A stretch of DNA of 64,000 nt from assembly GCF_901933205.1 (NCBI RefSeq), contig NC_044572.1, positions 109,752,965 to 109,816,964 of the forward strand, written 5' to 3'. Every line of letters starts with the position of its first letter. Positions within the stretch are counted from its first letter, which is position 1. A program made the position numbers and the translations under genes. This DNA comes from Camarhynchus parvulus. Lineage: Eukaryota; Chordata; Aves; Passeriformes; Thraupidae. Below the pieces are notes generated by a model. That model made no database searches, had not been told where the DNA came from, and saw nothing but the letters and a program-made list of their open reading frames with translations. Below are positions 34,076-49,100 of the stretch, piece after piece.

Positions 34076-37000
34076 CTATCACAGTATTACAGCAAAACTG
34101 TCTGTGAACTGGGCACATTCCCAGTTACATTCAGGTACAGTAACAAGGTAAATGGAAAGGTTCTGCCAATACTGTATATATGTAGAGTTACAGCTTGAAG
34201 TGGGTGTTTTGTGGCAAAAAGGGCAATGTGTCTTTTGCTGAGCAGGTAGAGAACAAAGTCTTTGCTCAGTGCTAGTGTTATCTCTTTACTAAATGACTCT
34301 ACAAGGATGCCCTTCTCCCTAGCTGCATTACAAGCTGCAGAGGAAAGATGTGAGAATGGCTACAAAGTACAGATTAAAAACCCATCCAGCTCAATGCCCT
34401 GTCTGTGCTTGTGGCCAGATGCCCACAATGTGGACACTGGGTATAAGCATAGGTCAAGCTGAACGGATTATCTGGCCAAATAAGAATACCAGTTGCTTTG
34501 TTGCTGTCTGAATATGAAATAATCCCTGATCTTCAGTGGAAACTAGATATTTGAATGCTAGAAAGTTCTGAATCTTTTTTGTTCTTTTGATTTTTTTTTT
34601 TGCTTGCAGACATATTCTTAAGATACTTATATAGCCCTAAACTGAGCTTGTTTATGTGGTTGCATGCAATTTCTTTATGCAACCTTCTCAAGCCCTTCCT
34701 GCTTTCCGAAGTTTTTGGAACAGTTAGTTAATTCTAACTCTTCATCTTCCCCTTTGACTGAAATTTGCAATTTCCTTTCGAGAAACAACTTCCTATTGAG
34801 TACTAACTTATCTGACCACTTTGATGTATTTGAAGTATTTTTTTGAAGTCCTGAAGGCATTGCAAAATCCAGTGTTGTCTTCACAGCTTAAATTTCTGCA
34901 CTGTCTGAATTGAGGAAGTACAGAAGTGGACAGGAGATCATCTAACTGACAAATGAAAATGCAATTAAATTGTACTTGATTGTGCAGTGTCACTGTAAAA
35001 TTCCAAACTGTGGTAATTGAAACCTGGTTAGGCAGCTCAAGAGGACTGAATTGTCATGTTTTTGCTGTGATCAGCATTGGCTTTGGGAGATTTGGGAGTT
35101 GTACGGATTTCCAAAAAACTCTGCAGCCTATCTGGAGGCAGATGCAGAAATGGGCTGATTTCTGTGGTACAGCCCATCATCATGCCAGAGCTACAGGAAT
35201 CTAAGTCCTGGTCTGCAAATAGCCATTAAACTTCAATTTAGATGCCTGTGTTCTATATACAATAAACAGATGAGCTTAAGTGCTAAATACCAGGATTCCC
35301 AGCTACTGTCTTTCTGACCAAGGAACACTTAAGCTCCCTGGTGTTCCTGCACTTTATCTAATGCCTGTTTGATGTGGAGCAGGGACTGAAGCTCTTCGAC
35401 ATCCTTTGAATCTTGTGAGGTTTTTTTCTGCAGTGACACAGCCTCCAAGGGAGGGGCAAAAATTACCTCCTTATTGCTCTGTTTGGTGGGTTGAGAAGGA
35501 AGGGAGAGGAAGGGATTTAAATTCTCTTAATATAGGGATTGTCTTGTTAAGAGTTGGGGCTTCTCCGTTGCTTAGGCTGAAATGCCTGGAGTGTTATGGA
35601 AGAGCTGTGTTTACTCTTGTGGGTGTGCTTTCCAATGGCAGCAATGCATGCGCAGCATGCTGTGAGTGGAAATCCCTGCAGAGCATAAACTCACACCTAC
35701 TGAATCAAGCCCCTAAACAGGCTTAGGTACAGAAGTACCAGCTTTGTACTCACAGGTTTGTATGTGACATAAACCATGAGTCTGCAGAGTTGCAATGCAT
35801 CTGGTTATGTCCAGAAGGACTGACCTCTTGGACTTTGATGTCTAAATGCCATCAAAACTCCTCTTGGAGCCTGAGTCTTAGCTTTTATAGCTGAAGATAA
35901 TCTTATGTATTGGCGTGCATAGAACATTTTTAATGTTTTCTTTTAATTGTCATCTCCCTGAAGTTATCCAAGTGATTACCAGTCTGCTGTTTTGAAGAGG
36001 TAACAAGTTAAGGGAGGACTTTCAAAGTCCTTTAAATTTGAATGTGTGCTTACACTGATTTTAAATATAAATGCTTTGCAGTTCTGCTTCCCTCACCCCT
36101 AAATGCTAACAGTGCTCAGTATTTTTACATGGGAGTTGGTGTCTAGCACCTGTGCAAAATATATTTCAGAACAGAGTTGCCAGATACAGTAGAGAATCAC
36201 TTGTGAAAATTTTGTTTAAAGAACTTGTCCCCAAACCACAGGAGATGCTAAATTGAGTCTCTAACGTCAGGCTTTCTGACTCAGTCCTGCGCTTACACCA
36301 CACCACTAGATGATGACATTTTATTGTGAAGGTTCACCAGTTCAGGCAGCACTTCATAAACATCATCTGCTTTTTAAAGTAGATCCTTGGCTTTCTATTG
36401 CAGCTATTGTTTCCTCTTCTGTATCTGAAGCAGGGAATTCCCCAGATTTCTCCCAAGGGCTTTTTTTTTTGTAATTCTGGGCTGTATTCTCTCCCTGGAA
36501 ATCTTCTGGTTTAATTTTATTTCATCGGTCACAAGTGAAGTCTTATGCTGGTGGTTTCCATCTACAAAAAATTATTTAAATTATTTCCTCTGCTTCCACC
36601 AATGTGGTTTTATATGTTGTCTGTCAAACTACTTTAGACATCCTCTGTGCTTCTTTGTGCCCGGGGTGTATCCATAGGGAAGCCACACTTGTGCACCTGG
36701 TCTTCAGAGTCTTGGCCATGATATGTGGTAGTAGTATAAGAGCTAGAACACCCATGAGCATAAATCCAGTGGTGTTGCTATCATAGTAAACCTGATTTAT
36801 ATGCTTTCTGAATCCCCTCCCTGCACTGTGCTTTTTGAATGGCTGTCAAATGAAATAGAGGAACTTTTTCGATCTCTGCCTATTTTTCCTGGACTACTAT
36901 ACTTGCTAGGACATGAATAAGGTATTACTCTAATGCTGTCCAGATTCTAGTCTATCAGTATAGTATTACTTGAATTATAGAATTACAGAATTAATTATGA

Positions 37001-37840
37001 TACTGACCTTAAGTTTTGAGATTTTGAGTATAAGAAAACATTGCTGGTTTTGCTCCCTATTTTTGTGCAATATGTTTCTGTAATCCTTCAGATGTAAGGA
37101 TACCTGTCATGAAAGTCCTGCAAATATTTTTTATATATTTGGAACCAATTTCTAGAGGATGTATCCATGTGTAGTGGGTTATGAAGGATGTGGAGTTCAG
37201 TTTTGGGGCAAGGAGGAGTAGGTATGTAGGTGCGTGCATCTGCTTTTGATATATGTTCATGTTTCCTTTTCTGTTTAGTAAAATTTATCTTGAATTATTA
37301 CAGCCTTACATAGAAGAAGTTAGTGAAGATAACTGAAGTTTCTATTCTGCAAAAAGTGGAGTGAATTAAGGAACCTCTTTATAGCCAGACTACTCATTAG
37401 GCTGAATAAGCAAACAAGTTAACATTAGGTGCATTGAAGTACCCAAAGAGAATCCTAAAACTGGGGAGAAAAGTATTGACATTTCCTAAATGGAAATTTC
37501 CTGAATGGAAAATGTCAGGCTTATTTAAATATAAACAAACAAATGTAATTGCTTGTGTGTAGGATGTAGTGCATATGCATGTTTTTGGGGTTTTTTTCAC
37601 TGTGGTGTTAGAGAGTGTGGGTGACTTGTTAAATTCAATTTTCAATTTCTTAATAGCTTTCTCCTTAAGAAGTGGTTGTCTTGTTAGGTAGTCTAAATGT
37701 AATTGTACAGTTTTGCTATTTTAAATAGGTTAGGCTTTCTGTTCCTTCAATAACTGCATTCCAGGAGCAATACTACCTCTACTTGGCTGTAGTGATGCAG
37801 TTTTGAAGGACTTCTGTTGATAATAAAATAAAAAGAAAAA

Positions 37841-37899
37841 AAAATCTCTTGTTTTGAGAGATTTTAATCTCTTGAAAATTGACACAAATGGTCAATTTT
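37841..37899. repeat. Pair of adjacent hairpins with 9-bp stems
   Basis: Hairpin one is aaaatctct, a 7-base loop and agagatttt (37841-37865). Hairpin two is aaaattgac, a 7-base loop and gtcaatttt (37875-37899). Both stems are perfect, with equal stem and loop lengths and a 9-base spacer. They lie just downstream of an A-rich tract. No transposon family is recognised. Confidence 0.75.
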
Positions 37900-40800
37900 T
37901 GATCTGGAAACTCCATTCTTCCTCCCTTCTAAGTGATTAGTCCATAACAGAATCAGTTGGCTTTTGGCAGTTTGGAGGGAAAATGCATTTAACATGTCTT
38001 AGGTTTCCAAGTGTAAATTTGGCTGTTAATAAACATGTCAAAAGGATTTTTATCCTGAAGTCTTGGTATGTGTTAAAGTTACATTAATGGTCTGAATTGT
38101 AGTAGCTCCAGTGTAAAACTGTGAGTCAGTATTTTGAATATCAAGGGTTTATTTGATGCACTTGTGATTGTATTTTCACATTATTTTGACATGAGTGTGA
38201 AACTAAGTAATCTTTTCTGCCAGAATATTCAAATGTTTGTCTGAATCCTGAAAATATATTCCTCTTTATGCCTAGACTAAATCATCTTGCACCATTATAT
38301 GACACAGCTGTGTTTGTTCTTATTCTGACTTTTCTTAACTAAATTTTTTGCTTTATTTTAATAATATAATTAGTGTGTGGTTTGCTTTTAATGAACTGAT
38401 GACTGTAGAACACAATGTGATACCTACCTTTCCTCTGATATCTAAAAACTTGCTTTAAATTTGGTTCTCCATATTTGAGGAGAGTTATAATACATTGATA
38501 GATTTGTGTAGTTACTGTCCTAGCACTGAAAGGAAAATACTGTGTGAGTTATAGTCTAAATCATTAAAACATCAATATAGATAAGCTGATTAGGCTTTTG
38601 GCAAGTAGAAAGCAAGATCTTGCTCCACTGCAGTTCTGCTGTATTTTGTACCCTGAAGAATTACCTTAGATACATGTGAAATTTTTGAGATTTTGAAAGA
38701 CAGATTCTTTTTTTATTAATATTGTTATCATTATTATTGTTTTTATTCAAGCCAAGTCTGCTGCAATGTCTCACCCAGTTTTCTGACCAAAATGAAATTA
38801 CTGTTGTTGTGAGCTGGGGAATACAGATCATCCAGGCAGCAATTTAGTTTACTCTATGCAGGAGGATCTCTTTGGTGATTGGGAGTGGGAGATACAAAAT
38901 GATGCAGTGTTTTAGTTACTATAGACCCTGATGACCACTTGTTACTACTGAAGTAACATGAGTGCATGCCGTATTGTTCTCTAGACTAAGAAAAGAACTT
39001 CTGATTAAAATACTTGCCACTAAGACAAGCACAAAAGTGATACAGTGGGTGCCAAAATTTGCACTTCTGCATTTAGGCAGTAAAGCTGCCTGTCACACAA
39101 TTCCTAAAAATGGTGCAGCAGGATGCCCAGAACTGCCTGAGCACTTCTTCAAAGCTGCTGTCACTGTCCCTCTCCTTTCTAAATTTGGTTTTTTTCGCTT
39201 CCCCTGTCCCAAATTTTCAGTGCAGAGCGCAGCTCCCAGAGCTTGCTGGTGTTTGAGAGTTAACTGCTGTTTAATGAAAAGTGTTCTTTTTTTTTTACTT
39301 TTAGTACAAATTTTGGGCTTGGGTTTGTGGTATTTTTAGTTGCTTTATCAAACATTGCAAGTTTTTGATCAGAATGCTAATAGGTCACTTCCAAGTTCAA
39401 GAGAAAAAGATTTGCAAGGCTTTTTAAAAATCTTGCTAGCTGCAGAGTTTGATCTGAAGGACAAATATCACATAAGCATTTTTACTTTGGGAAGAGTAAA
39501 ATGAGGAGAATATGTTTCATTTAATAGTGTCTTAAAGGACAGTTTTCTAAATGCTTTTCTGTGATGTTGAATTAACCTCTACGATTTTAGCGTTATCTTG
39601 TCAGCTTTGAGCTTCCCTTATATTATAAAAAAAGGGGACACATACATCCCACACATGAATTTTGCATTTTCTATGTGTAAATACACATTGACACGTGCTA
39701 ACAGAATAGAACAGAAAATGACAGTTTTCCATTATTTTCCCCTCCCTTTCTGAAGCACTGCTTTAAGAATGGAAGTGAAATTGAGCCATCATAATCTCTC
39801 AATCTGGTTTGAGATAGGGGAGGCATGAATCCAAAAGCTATTGGTGACTGCTGTGGATACCAGTCAACGATTGCTTTTTCAAGTATGTTAAAGTGCATGA
39901 CATGCACTGAGAGTCTTTTTTTCTCTGCCTGTAATTGAGAAGAATTATCTTAATTCTTCTTAATAATACTACTTTATGGAAGCTTTATAATCCTTATAAG
40001 GAAATGCTTAATACAAATTATGGATGTTTGTATTTCAGGGCTCCTTTCTTTACAAGTTCTCATGTCAGCTGCTAGCCCATTCTTAGAGAATTGCAGTCCA
40101 TTGAGTTTAGTTGTGTAAGGATTGTATTTGATTACTGGGACATTTCAAGTGTATCTTCCTGATAAGTTTGTGTGTGCTTATTTTCTACAAAAGTTTTAAA
40201 TATCTGTGATTGTCTCCATGGGTCCTACAATGTTATATTTTACCCATATTATGGCAGGCATGTCATTAAATGTAATGTAACACACCTATATTACAGCACA
40301 CACATTTTTATTCCAATCTAGATCTCAAAGGAGTTTTAAAATCTGTACTTTGAAATCTTTTTATGTACTGTGAACAATCAGCACAGCTAAATGTGTCAAA
40401 CTTAAGACAGTATTGTAGCAGTGAGCAATTTTGGCTCTCTATAAAGTGTGTATTTGCAGCAACATTACAATTTTTAATTACAATGCCTTACTCAATTGAT
40501 GTTTACTTTATTTTCCTTCTCTTCCCCCAAAGTTTAGGCACGTGATCTGAAAGAAAATGTGTAAACTTGGTGTTGGGCTTTGTTTTCTCTGTTCTTTATC
40601 CAAATAGAACTAATTTTAGCTGAGGACATGTAATGTATTTTTCAAATCATTTTCATTGTTTGATGTCCTTTGGCTTACTTGGAAAAGCAGTTAAATGAGT
40701 TTTCTGTTTCTTTAGCCTGCATATAGGTGCTCTCATCAATGTTAGAAATCAGTTTAGGTGAAGGTGGCGCTTTTGTGTGCATGCACATTCTGTCATCACT

Positions 40801-43090
40801 GACACAGTATTTCAGACGTGGTAACACATTTCCTGCCCCGAAATGTTTGCTGTTTAAAATAGTTTTAACAGTGCAAAACCGCAAAATGATCTAGAAAAAG
40901 GTAGGCTGTGTGTGGAAGGACTTCTGGAGAGGAGGGAAAGGGTTGAAAGAAGCTGGAAGTGAAGAGGAGGGAAGAAATGAAGGGACTATTTTAGGCTTTG
41001 GGGGCAGTTCCGCAAGAGTTGTGAAGCAATAAATGGGGCAAAGGGAAGCATAGTCAAGTGAGAAGAATGTGGAGTGAGTGGGAGTAGAAGAAAATGAATG
41101 TAATGTGCTGCACTGCCTGGCAGCCTGGTGTCTCCTCAAGCTGCCAGTGCTGCAGCCATGAAAGCTGGCACTGCTGCAGCTGGAAGTGCAGAATCTCAAT
41201 TTCAAGATGTTTCTGTGTCCCTGTGGATACTGTCAACAAAAATTTTTCCACTAAGTGCTGAGCATTATTGCAGAAATTATGCCTGTATTGCATTTGTGTT
41301 ATAAACCACTGTGCCACTTGTGTTTCCATTCTCTCTCATGTTCTTTTTTCTTTCCTTTTATGATAAGTGCTTTTCTAAGGGTTTTCACAGGAAACTGCAG
41401 ATCAACCAAAGAGATCAATCAGTGTGAATAATTTGTACTCTACTGAATACCTGTGTGCAATTCCTCATTTAGCTGATTATTCTGGATTTTCTTCCTTTAA
41501 TCTCAAACATAACATGCTTGCAGTTACCTACTTTTGGAAAGAATGCATAATATGAATGATTTGAAAGTCTTTGACTGTTCTCTGATCTATCTGTACAGTG
41601 ACATTGCTGTGAGAAGCATTTTTTTTTTTTAGAAACAACTTTTTAAAAAGCTCACAGGATGGTTATACAATTCATAACTGTATGGGTAAAATGAGAGAAG
41701 CAATTTTATTAAGAAATATTTAATTTGCTTAGACCAAATGATCTGTTTGGAGAAGAAAACACCAAACTTTTGAGACCTATTGATGGCCTTAGTACTAAAC
41801 GCTTGTCTGCTTTCCCAGAGTTATATCTGTTTGTCTAGTAAAAGATATTACCTCCCATTGCAAGTATTTGTTCTCTCTGAAGGCTCGGGTTAAAACAAAA
41901 CAGTTGCTTGAAGATGGAAATGTATTTCCTCCTTTAACAGTACCTACTGAATCCTGCAGGTGTTTAGTCTAGGTGCTTTAGGATTTAGTTCATAAATAAT
42001 AATTTGGCTTTTAATCATGCCTTTCAGTTGAGCCCTCTTGTTACAGCCAAGCTTTAACCAGGATGATTACCATAACATCACCTAAACCAGAGACAATAAA
42101 ACTGAGGTTTCATGGCACGGATCCACTAACTTTAATAAATGAAACTGAGTGAATAACTATAAACAAAGAATGTGAAAGTAGGTTATCAAACCATGTGATA
42201 ACATCTGTTCCTTGGAAACATGAAAGTAACTATTTCTGTGTCAAGAATGAAACCTTGTTTAAGTGGTATTATAAGCTGACTGCAATTTTCCTGTGTGCCC
42301 AAACTTCAGTGTATAATGTTGAGGCTTCTGTGCAAAATGATGTAATTATCTGCATGCCCTATCAGAGTCAGGTATTTATATTTGAAAGCCTGTGTCTCTG
42401 TCATCTGGAGGATCCTTATCAAGATGAGAGCTCAACTGCGTGGGATAATATGCAGTTGCATGAGAGGAGACCTGGTTCTGTCCCTGAATAGTTTGCAAGA
42501 TGCAACACGTGAAGTGGCGTCTCCCCCTTCCCCTCTTTTTTTTGAAGAAGGGAATGGAGAGCAAGGGTTATGGTAATTCACTTGAACGTAACGTTGGCTA
42601 ACAGTGTGCACAAATTGTCCAGACTGTCTCTGACAGCCAGTCATTTTCCCTGAGAGAAAATGAAGGTGTCCTTGTATGATGGAAAAAAGCATTAGACAAA
42701 GCAGGAAAAGCGCTTGTAGGTTGTCCATGTTAACACTTTTCAGCATTATTTGGTCTGTTAGAAGTTGGCTGTTACTCTGATTACAGACTGATGGTGAGAT
42801 CGGTGGTACTGAGATAATATTAGGAAGCAATAGATTGAATTCTTAATGCTAAAGAAGTCAACTAATCTACTAAAATGATGCTTTTAAGAGATGCAGTTGC
42901 AGTGCAAATGCTACAGTAGATGCTAAGACTGCAGCAGTGTCTATACTCTATAGAGTACAAGTCAGCGTCCCTTAACTAATGTTAAGTAATCTTGTTTTGT
43001 GCTCATTTTGCACTTAGCAGCTCAATGTCCCCTACTATTGTTTCCTGTCCTTGTGCACAGCAGACAACAATTTTGTTCAGATTTACCTTT

Positions 43091-43126
43091 GGGATCACTA
43101 TTTAGTTTGGGATCACTATTTAATTC
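43091..43126. repeat. 18-bp tandem duplication
   Basis: gggatcactatttagttt is followed directly by gggatcactatttaattc: two copies that agree in their first 14 bases and differ slightly at the end. Confidence 0.9.
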
Positions 43127-46100
43127 TACATCTACAGAGCACCATCAGAAATAAATAGTGCTTCTTGCTTTCCAGCCCGATTTTGTGAAAAAAGGCACTT
43201 GGGCTGAGACGGGAGCCTCACCTGTTTCGGTCGGCTGATCTATGCCTCAGAACAACCTGTTCTGGGAGAGGCAGGCTGGAACAGCTTGTGGATGGATCTC
43301 CAGAGGTATAGCCTGCTTAACCTGTTTGCCTTGTGAAAGCTGAGGTTTCTGCTCAGGATTAGAAGTTACGGCTTCGATTTCATCTTTCTTACCACTTGTG
43401 CATTCTTTACCTGGCTTAAAAGAAAAAAAAAAAAGTCAGTAAATACCATCTTTGCATTAGGTCTGTAAAAAATCTGGTTTGTTGTAATTTTAATTACTCT
43501 TCTCCCAGAGTTCTTCTTTTGAAGATCAGATTTTCATGTCGATTTTTGTGTGTCTGTGCAAATTTTTTTTTAATGTTATTTTTTTCGGTTCTTGTTTCCT
43601 ACAGTGATTAGTGCTACATGCAGGATACTGCCTGCCAGTGGTGTATGTGTACAGGATTGTGTGTGAGAGAGCTCAAACCAAACAAAAACACACACCTCTC
43701 CCCTGACAAAAAAGAATGCACAGCCAAACATACTGCATGCAAGCATAATCGTCACCTCATTTTCCACTTCAAGGCAGTATGATCTAAACAAGATATGGGA
43801 ACTGATAAACGATGATACAAGTTATTTATTTTGTTAATTATTATTTCATGTGTGATATAAACCACCATTTTGTGGGCTTATGTACTGTGCTTCAACTTCC
43901 TCACTCTGTGAAGTGGGAGTTTTCCTGTCCCTCTATGACTTTTCTTGGTTTCAAAAATGATGCAGGAAGCCCAGCATCAGATAATTGGCTCTTGGATCTG
44001 ACAGCAGCCATACCATTCCATTAATTTCCGCAGAGTTCCATGAAAGCCCTTTCAACTCCTTCCCTGTATGAAAGCATCTCTGAAACTGTCCCATTTGCTT
44101 TTCTTTTGATAACAGCTGCTGCTATTTTTCCTTTGGAATTGAATCCTACTTTTGGGGTTACTTTTTAAGACAGTAGCTAATGCAGCTGTATTTTTACAGG
44201 GCTTGCAGAATAAATGGTGTCAGACATGGGTAAGACTTCCCCAGGAGCTCTTCAAAGGGAAGCCCAGCAGTGGTGTGTACGGTTTGGTAGCTGACCTGCT
44301 TCCTCCGGAGATAATCATGAATCAATTTCCTTTACGATAGGAAGCTCTGGGCTGCTGGATGCAGTGAATCCTTTTTGATTAGTCATAGAAGAGAAGTCCT
44401 AACCACTTGTTTAAAGGTCTCAAAACACCATTAAAGAGGAGATGAGGGTGCAGTCTGTGACCAAATTCTGCTTTGAATAATTACAGTGTTGCTGCCTACA
44501 CTTCTTCTCCATATTCAAGTAGATACCGCATTCTTCTTTGCTACTTGGCATAAATGATTTTGTGTGCTAATAACTACTGCATTCCAGCCCTGGGGTGGTG
44601 GCAGCTGGGAGACAGCAAAAATCATTCCCATGTCTGTGTGAAGGGAGATGTTCCTGGGGTTTGGTGGTGGCCAAGCAGGGAGAGAGAAGCTCGGTGGTGC
44701 TCGCTCTTGGAGAATCCCAGGGAAGTGCTCAAGGTGGCTGTCCCGGTGCTTGAGGAGCACATGGCTCTGTTTCCTGTAATGGCAGCCACAAAATGCTGTG
44801 TGTGTGGAGCAGGACATGTCATTTCCTAGTGCACTGAACCAACACCACTGATAAATATTTAGGGCAGATCAGATGGTCTGAGTGCGTGTGCTGGGGAGGA
44901 ATGCAGTACTTGGCCAAACAACCAGGCATTATCTGAGATCCATTTTAAATATGTGCTGTCTCTGTAATAACACTGGGTTGTTGTTCCAGATACAAAATTT
45001 CGGTTAATCTGCTGTGTCAGTTTGGGCTTGCAAGTCCAAAAATACCTTATTAGTGATTTATGTCTTTCATTGTTCTTTTTTTCATACGATTATCTCTGCC
45101 CACGCACTGCTACCTAATCTTGTATTTTTGCGTGCTGTTCCTGTGGTTATTCCATGAGAAGAAGGCTTGGTGTCACCCACAGAGTTGCACATGCCTAACT
45201 CTGCACTTCAACATAAAGTTTCTTGTATGAAGGAATATTTGAATTTTATCCCTCTAGAGTGGAAGTAGCTAGTTTACCAAGATTAGTATTCCAAATTATT
45301 TCTCAAGCTACTAGGAAAGTATATTTGGCATAGACTTCAGTGCTTCAGTTAAAGCTTCAGAAAACGGAGAACTTTGAAGAGAATTGCAAGCTTTAAATCC
45401 TTTGTATCTTTAATTATCTTTATAGAGCTGAATAATATCCTGTACTATCTGTGTGCACAGTGCTTGAATTAATTTTGTGTTGATTAATTAAGGGAAGACT
45501 TCTTTTCTTTTACCTTTACCCTACTCCCTGTAATCCTGCAAGCCAGCTTCTGGTGGAGTTAGCTTCGAGCGTTCATTAGCATAGCCTGGGCCTTTGACAT
45601 ACTGCACTGGTGATTTATGCTTGTGAATATTCATTGTGCTAAATGCAGTGGCTTTTCTGCTCACTCTTGTTTTTTTAGAGAGTACCACGCAAGATACAGG
45701 GTCTCCTTGGAGCCCATAACCAGCTGCCTGGGGTAGAAGTTGGCTGCGTTTGAATCTCTTCGCAGGCATGACAGCAAAGTACCTGCAGTGCAAATGCATG
45801 GCTGACTGGATAAAAGAAAAGGCAATAGGATAGTCACCTGAGTTCACTGTGTGTTTGTTAATACTGGTCATACTGTCAATACTGGTCAGCTTCCACCATC
45901 CTGAGATCTGTCATGAGAGGGAAGGTAGGGGAATTGCAGATCAAGTCTGAAAAACATAAGGGAATCACAAAAGGGAAAAAGATAGTCCATGAAGGAACAG
46001 GCAGGAATAAGAGAAAATGCCTCCAGAACCAGAGGCAAAGATACGTGAATGGACAAGCAGGAAGGAGATGACACAAGATTAATTTTACTCTGTATGTACA

Positions 46101-49100
46101 GCGATCAGAACCTGAAACTCTGAAATACTGTTTCTTTTTCTGACATAACTTGGCTCTGTGACCTTGAGAAAGCGTAGTTCCCTAAGGGTGCTCTGAGAAA
46201 CCCTCTTAGTTCTGCCATTTGAGCTAAGCTGTGGCAGGATAATAGGAGGGAAGAATTTTATATTTTTTGGGGAAGGAAAAGACAGACTAAGTGACCTCCA
46301 TCTGCAAAAAGTTATATTAATGTCTATATAGTATTTTATACCTATTTTTTTGTCTCTAAAACATACTGCAGCATGCTGAAGTATCTTAGTTTCAACTGAT
46401 AAACTTGTTCATAGTATCTGTGAACTCTTATTGAGCATCTTATCTGCCAAGTATCTTCATATCTACTGGGAAATATTTACAATATTAAATGAATGTATGC
46501 AGCTGAACAAATGAAAGTGTTTGATGGCTACTAAGGTGAGGTGTGGGTACTGATGTTTTTCTGGAGAAATCACTGAGTAATGAATCTTGGGAGAAGAGAC
46601 AAGGGAGATAAGAAAACTCGCACAACTGCTCATCACCTTGCCTCTGATTATCAATCACTGTCTGAGAGCATTTCTAAAAAACACAGATTTATTATTTATT
46701 TTAATAGGGTTGATCTGTTAGCTTTCTTTTTATACTAAAAGCTTTGTAAGGTTCTGCTTTCTATGCTAAAGCTGGAAACGTCAAATGGAAATGTAACACT
46801 TCTTACGTTAACTTACTGCTATTTTATTGATAAGAAGTATCAAGTGCTTATTTAACTCATCAAATACAGATGTTACTTGCTTCCATCACTATTGAAGTGA
46901 GAAGGTGATTTTTTTTCAGGCCTTTTAGAAGCAAACACAGTGCAGATTGCCAAGGTACTGCCAGAGAACTCACAGGGTGTTCAAGATGAAGCAAGAGATA
47001 GCTGAAGCAAATCTCCTTGAGGATGAGGGAGGGAGCACTTGGTCACAGAAGTAACAGCATGGTATCTTCTGTGCTGCATGTGTGCAAAATCTATGTGCTT
47101 GTGGAATGCCATCTTCATTGCACTGCAGTCAAGAGTTTTGTGTTTGAGCAATTTGGGCTAGGATTTTAGAATTTCTGTGGTTTGTTTTTTGGTATTTTTT
47201 TGTTCTTATTGAATGCAAATTGATACGGGCAAATATACATTATGTAGCAATCTTAACTGCTTAGTTGGGATTTGCTGTTTCTCATTTTGGTTTCTATTTT
47301 TACATGTATACTATCCTCTTTGTTAACTAGTACCTGTGAGTGCTGTCAAAAATATATCATTAATTAATTAATCTTGAGAGCTCTTTCTTTTTTGATGCAT
47401 TTTGATTTAAAAAATGCTTAACCTTAAAAGCATTGGGTCCTGGATGCTCCAATGCAGTACTCAATGGCTTCTTTACTTTCTGTAGTCAAATCTTAACAAG
47501 AAAAAATGGCAATAGCCTATGTATTTATACTTGTCATTTTCCCTTAAAAGAAAGAGCCATAAAAGGGGAGCATTTGTAGCTTTTCAGATTACACAGCCAC
47601 GGAGAAAATAGATTTATTTTAAAATCAAACAAAATGAACTATGTTTATTGTTTTAGTGATAAAGATTGAGGTCAAGCCCTGATTTTTTTTTTTCAGTCAG
47701 CCCCTGGATATAGACAAGTGGCTAGCACGATGTAGAAGAGGGTGTTGTAGAAAGACCATCATTGGAAATATAGGTATATCTTAGTGGACAGTCTACTACT
47801 AAGTATTTGGAAGTATTGGGATATATGGGAGACAGTCATGAAAATCCCCTGAATCAGGGATGATTGTGCTGGGAACAGGGGTCAGAGGAAGAAATTGAGG
47901 TGGGGAAACTGAGCCTGTGTGTGTGGTGCGAAACATTGTACTCTCAGCCACTGTAACCAAAATTACTGTATTTCAAAATAATAAGCCATGTGAAAAAACA
48001 GTTTTAATGTGACAATTCTTTGTGCTTAGCAGTGATGCTCTTCTGAAACTCTAAAAATGCAGAACTAAAACATGATATTGCTGGGGATATTATTTAAAAA
48101 AATCAACAAAATAACAACAAAACTCTTAGAAATGCTTCTTCATGATGCTTAAGATATTGATAAAAAATGAAGAATTTCTTCACTATTTATATAAAATAAA
48201 TAATTTTTTTACCAGCTTTTCCCTATTATATTATTAGTAGGCTTGCCAGCTTGTGTACTGGATACTCGAAAAATCGTGTTTGATGTGTGTTTTGAAAATA
48301 TTTTTTTTGTTAAGGTAGAATTCTGCTGATTGCTATAGTTAAAAAATGTACAGAATTGGAAGGCTAAGTTTTTGTTCTTTGTTTTTCTTCTGCATTTTTG
48401 GAGTTTCCTCTTTTAAGAAAAATTTCCAACTGACCAATTAAAAACCCATCAACAACAAAAAACCACTAACAAGCAAACAAAACAAAAACCCCAAGTTTGG
48501 TTTCCTTGGGGAAGTTCAGTCTAAACAAGTCTACAGTAATAAATATTAGCAGAAATTATTTATTAGACAATCTTTAGTTAGGAAAGCTTCTTAACGCTTA
48601 AATAGTCAGTGGGATTAAAACGTGCTTAATTTAAAGCACTTCCCAAGGGCTTTTCTCATTTGCATTTCACTCTCTCAGAGAACTTCAGGTTCACATCCTT
48701 TTTTTAGGTGCAGTGGATATCATAGCTATTTGAGAAAAAATAAAGCATTCCTAAAGCGAGTGAGTGCATTGGAATGGTGTTTTAAGAATGAAGTGCTTGC
48801 TAACTGCTTTCAGAGTCTTTGAAATCTTTTATTTCTGGCTCATTTCCAATATGGAAGGAGTTTGTTTTCAGAGAAATATTGTTGCCAAGGGACAGATGTT
48901 GACTGTGTTGTGTTTAAAGCAGACTGATATTAATTACATTCTTTTAGCTATTCTACTTCTCTGGGTAACTTTAAAAGGTCCTTCCAATTTCCAGAGTACT
49001 TAGGTAAGCCCTCAGAGCATGAACACAGTGTCTCGGCATTTACGTGAAAAATGTATCAGAGAACTGGCAAGACCTGAACTTATTTTTGTGCACAGTTGAG

